6,282 nt of DNA. Source: an uncultured Clostridia bacterium. Lineage in GTDB: Bacteria > Bacillota > Clostridia > Oscillospirales > CAG-272. Positions 5,180 to 6,282 of this stretch are shown one piece after another. The notes beneath the pieces are model-generated. The model had not been told where the DNA came from, searched no databases, and was given only the letters and a program-made list of their open reading frames with translations. Location of the stretch: NCBI GenBank assembly GCA_937895775.1, contig CALBLD010000036.1, positions 1-6,282 of the forward strand, written 5' to 3'. The stretch's first letter is position 1; each line of letters opens with the position of its first letter. Both the position numbers and the translations under genes were made by a program.

Positions 5180-5632
5180 ATGTTTAGGATAAACGCACTT
5201 ATCAACCAAAAATTGCTTGAGTTTTCGACGGTCAGTCCCGATTTCAAAGCATTATCTTTTTTCCAGCATATGACAGAGGCTCCGGAGGGAATTTACGAAA
5301 TATCCATAACCGAAAGTCTTGTAATAATAACAACCCAATACATGACTCAAACCGATTCAGCCGTAACAGAATACACGACTTATACAAATAACATCAACGC
5401 ATATGACCGGGACGGCAATCACCTTTGGAATATATCGGACATTATCGGGGGCGACATTACATATGTCGGAGCAGTACTCTCGACAAAAGAAATCATGAAA
5501 AATTATTACGGTTTTGACGGGCAACTGTATGATGATTCATGCGAACTGCTGAATTGTGCGGCAGAATACGATCGTCTGTATATTATCGATCTGAACCGCA
5601 GAAAGCTCAGACAAGTGCTTATAACAAAATAA
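5180..5632 (+). CDS. Hypothetical protein, soluble, beta-rich
   Basis: I do not recognise this 150-aa protein. It has no signal peptide or membrane helix and is rich in alternating hydrophobic stretches typical of beta-strands. NINAYDRDGNHLW (71-83) resembles the edge of one beta-propeller or PQQ-like blade (polar loop, D-x-x-G, then W), and RLYIIDLNRRKL (132-143) resembles another strand pair. The protein is too short for a whole propeller, so this is only a structural hint. The start at 5180 has a modest ribosome binding site (CGGAAG, 5165-5170, 9 nt spacing). It is the first gene after the possible ECF-type promoter and ends 26 nt before the membrane-protein gene, so the two are probably cotranscribed. 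A role as cytoplasmic partner of that membrane protein is conceivable but unproven. Confidence 0.72.
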   Translation: MFRINALINQKLLEFSTVSPDFKALSFFQHMTEAPEGIYEISITESLVIITTQYMTQTDSAVTEYTTYTNNINAYDRDGNHLWNISDIIGGDITYVGAVLSTKEIMKNYYGFDGQLYDDSCELLNCAAEYDRLYIIDLNRRKLRQVLITK

Positions 5633-5658
5633 TCGGTGTAAATGAGGGATGGAAAACA

Positions 5659-6126
5659 ATGAAAGCGCGTATTGAAACAAAAAAGGTGATTTTTATTGCC
5701 GCTTTATTTCTGTTTACAGCTGTTGACATAGTATATCTGCTGGAAATAATCGAAGCACTTGCGCCCTGCCTTGCAGACCCGAACGAGGACAAGCTCGCCA
5801 CCGTTATGCTGCCGTTTCTTCTGTTCATGACAGATGCGCCTTTGCCTGCATCGGAAATTCTGTCGGTATTGGGAGCAATGGTATTGTCAAAACAGAAATT
5901 ACCGACAGCAACGAAATGCTGTATCGTAATATCGACGGTTCTCGCCGCCCTGATTTTTGCGGTCTATCTGCTCGATGCGGTTATGGACATTACAGGCAGT
6001 TACTTCATTTACATAAACTTCCTGTTTGACGAGAACGACCGCATACCGGTCTTCTGGTCCGGTATTCTCATTTCTATGGTTGTATACATTGTCGGATGCT
6101 GTCTCAGCTGCAAAACCGACGACTGA
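5659..6126 (+). CDS. Hypothetical membrane protein, about four transmembrane helices
   Basis: This 155-aa protein is unrecognised. Hydrophobic segments lie at roughly 9-32, 46-77 (broken by DAPLPAS, possibly a re-entrant or kinked helix), 85-109 and 131-151. A positively charged start (KARIETKK) suggests the N-terminus is cytoplasmic. An acidic loop (LADPNEDK, 38-45) lies between the first two segments, and CCLSCKTDD forms the C-terminus. The paired cysteines (87-88 and 147-148, plus 151) could bind metal or form disulfides, but no known motif fits. The ATG at 5659 is chosen over an upstream in-frame ATG at 5539, because that one lies inside the preceding gene, while GAGGG (5644-5648) precedes 5659 by 10 nt. 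It is the second gene of a two-gene unit that ends at the hairpin at 6159-6188. Confidence 0.75.
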   Translation: MKARIETKKVIFIAALFLFTAVDIVYLLEIIEALAPCLADPNEDKLATVMLPFLLFMTDAPLPASEILSVLGAMVLSKQKLPTATKCCIVISTVLAALIFAVYLLDAVMDITGSYFIYINFLFDENDRIPVFWSGILISMVVYIVGCCLSCKTDD

Positions 6127-6158
6127 TGCAAGCAAAGCGGCACCATATAACACAAAAG

Positions 6159-6188
6159 AGCGGCGGATGACAAATGTCATCCGCCGCT
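6159..6188. terminator. Perfect 13-bp hairpin between convergent genes, probable bidirectional terminator
   Basis: The arms 6159-6171 and 6176-6188 (AGCGGCGGATGAC and its complement) pair perfectly around a 4-nt AAAT loop. Rightward it is followed by atgttatatta and leftward by CTTTTGTG, so the T tracts are modest in both directions. It sits 32 nt after the membrane-protein stop codon and 11 nt after the stop of the minus-strand gene, the expected place for a shared terminator. Confidence 0.75.
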
Positions 6189-6199
6189 ATGTTATATTA

Positions 6200-6282
6200 T
6201 CAGAATATCGGATATCCTGCCCTTGTATGTGCTTCAACAAGATCATTTACGAGGGAAACGATCTCATCGGTGGACAGCTCGG
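6200..6282 (-). CDS. C-terminal end of an unidentified gene, 5' part outside window
   Basis: The minus strand is open from the right edge to a TGA at 6202-6200, giving 26 visible residues that end in EAHTRAGYPIF. The segment STDEIVSLVNDLVEAHTRAG looks like a soluble amphipathic helix. Its position 11 nt before a strong hairpin read in the same direction supports a true gene end. Too little is visible to name a family. Confidence 0.6.
   Translation of the reverse strand, partial: ELSTDEIVSLVNDLVEAHTRAGYPIF

Noticed and set aside
5161..5187. Eight-codon upstream ORF (MSEVKTNV) overlapping the start of the 150-aa gene
   Set aside because: The GGTGGAG before its ATG has essentially no spacing, so initiation is unlikely; it is more likely leader sequence.

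Overview
The window reads like a chromosomal segment of a low-to-moderate GC Bacillota bacterium, most likely an uncultured gut-type member of Clostridia. The signs are strong GAGG/GGAGG ribosome binding sites, textbook sigma-A promoters, tRNAs with encoded CCA, A/T-rich intergenic DNA, TGA used as an ordinary stop codon, and tightly packed genes. The taxonomy is inferred from style only; no marker gene is present.

Left part (1-702, minus strand). A tRNA operon is read leftward from a near-consensus sigma-A promoter (674-702): tRNA-Thr(UGU), then tRNA-Tyr(GUA), then a 19-bp hairpin that starts in the last bases of tRNA-Tyr. Further left, with its own promoter, is the start of a 'four helix bundle' protein of the 23S rRNA-intervening-sequence family; it runs off the left edge.

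Centre (747-5090, plus strand). A divergent promoter drives a compact three-gene operon that ends at a strong intrinsic terminator. The genes are a DUF2961/GH172-type glycosidase (350 aa), a heparinase II/III-like polysaccharide lyase (635 aa, overlapping the first gene by 4 bp) and a Gfo/Idh/MocA protein of the GH109-like branch (425 aa, 5 nt gap). None has a visible signal peptide, so the set looks like an intracellular pathway that dismantles an imported oligosaccharide. It would combine furanoside hydrolysis, beta-elimination at a uronic acid and NAD-dependent chemistry on a sugar or glycoside. The glycan is not identifiable from sequence, and no transporter or regulator lies inside the window.

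Right part (5085-6282). After a second, A/T-only hairpin comes a possible ECF-sigma promoter (TGTCAC-17-CGTC). It precedes two genes I cannot name: a 150-aa soluble beta-rich protein and a 155-aa membrane protein with about four helices. A perfect 13-bp hairpin separates them from a convergent gene, of which only the last 26 codons are in the window.
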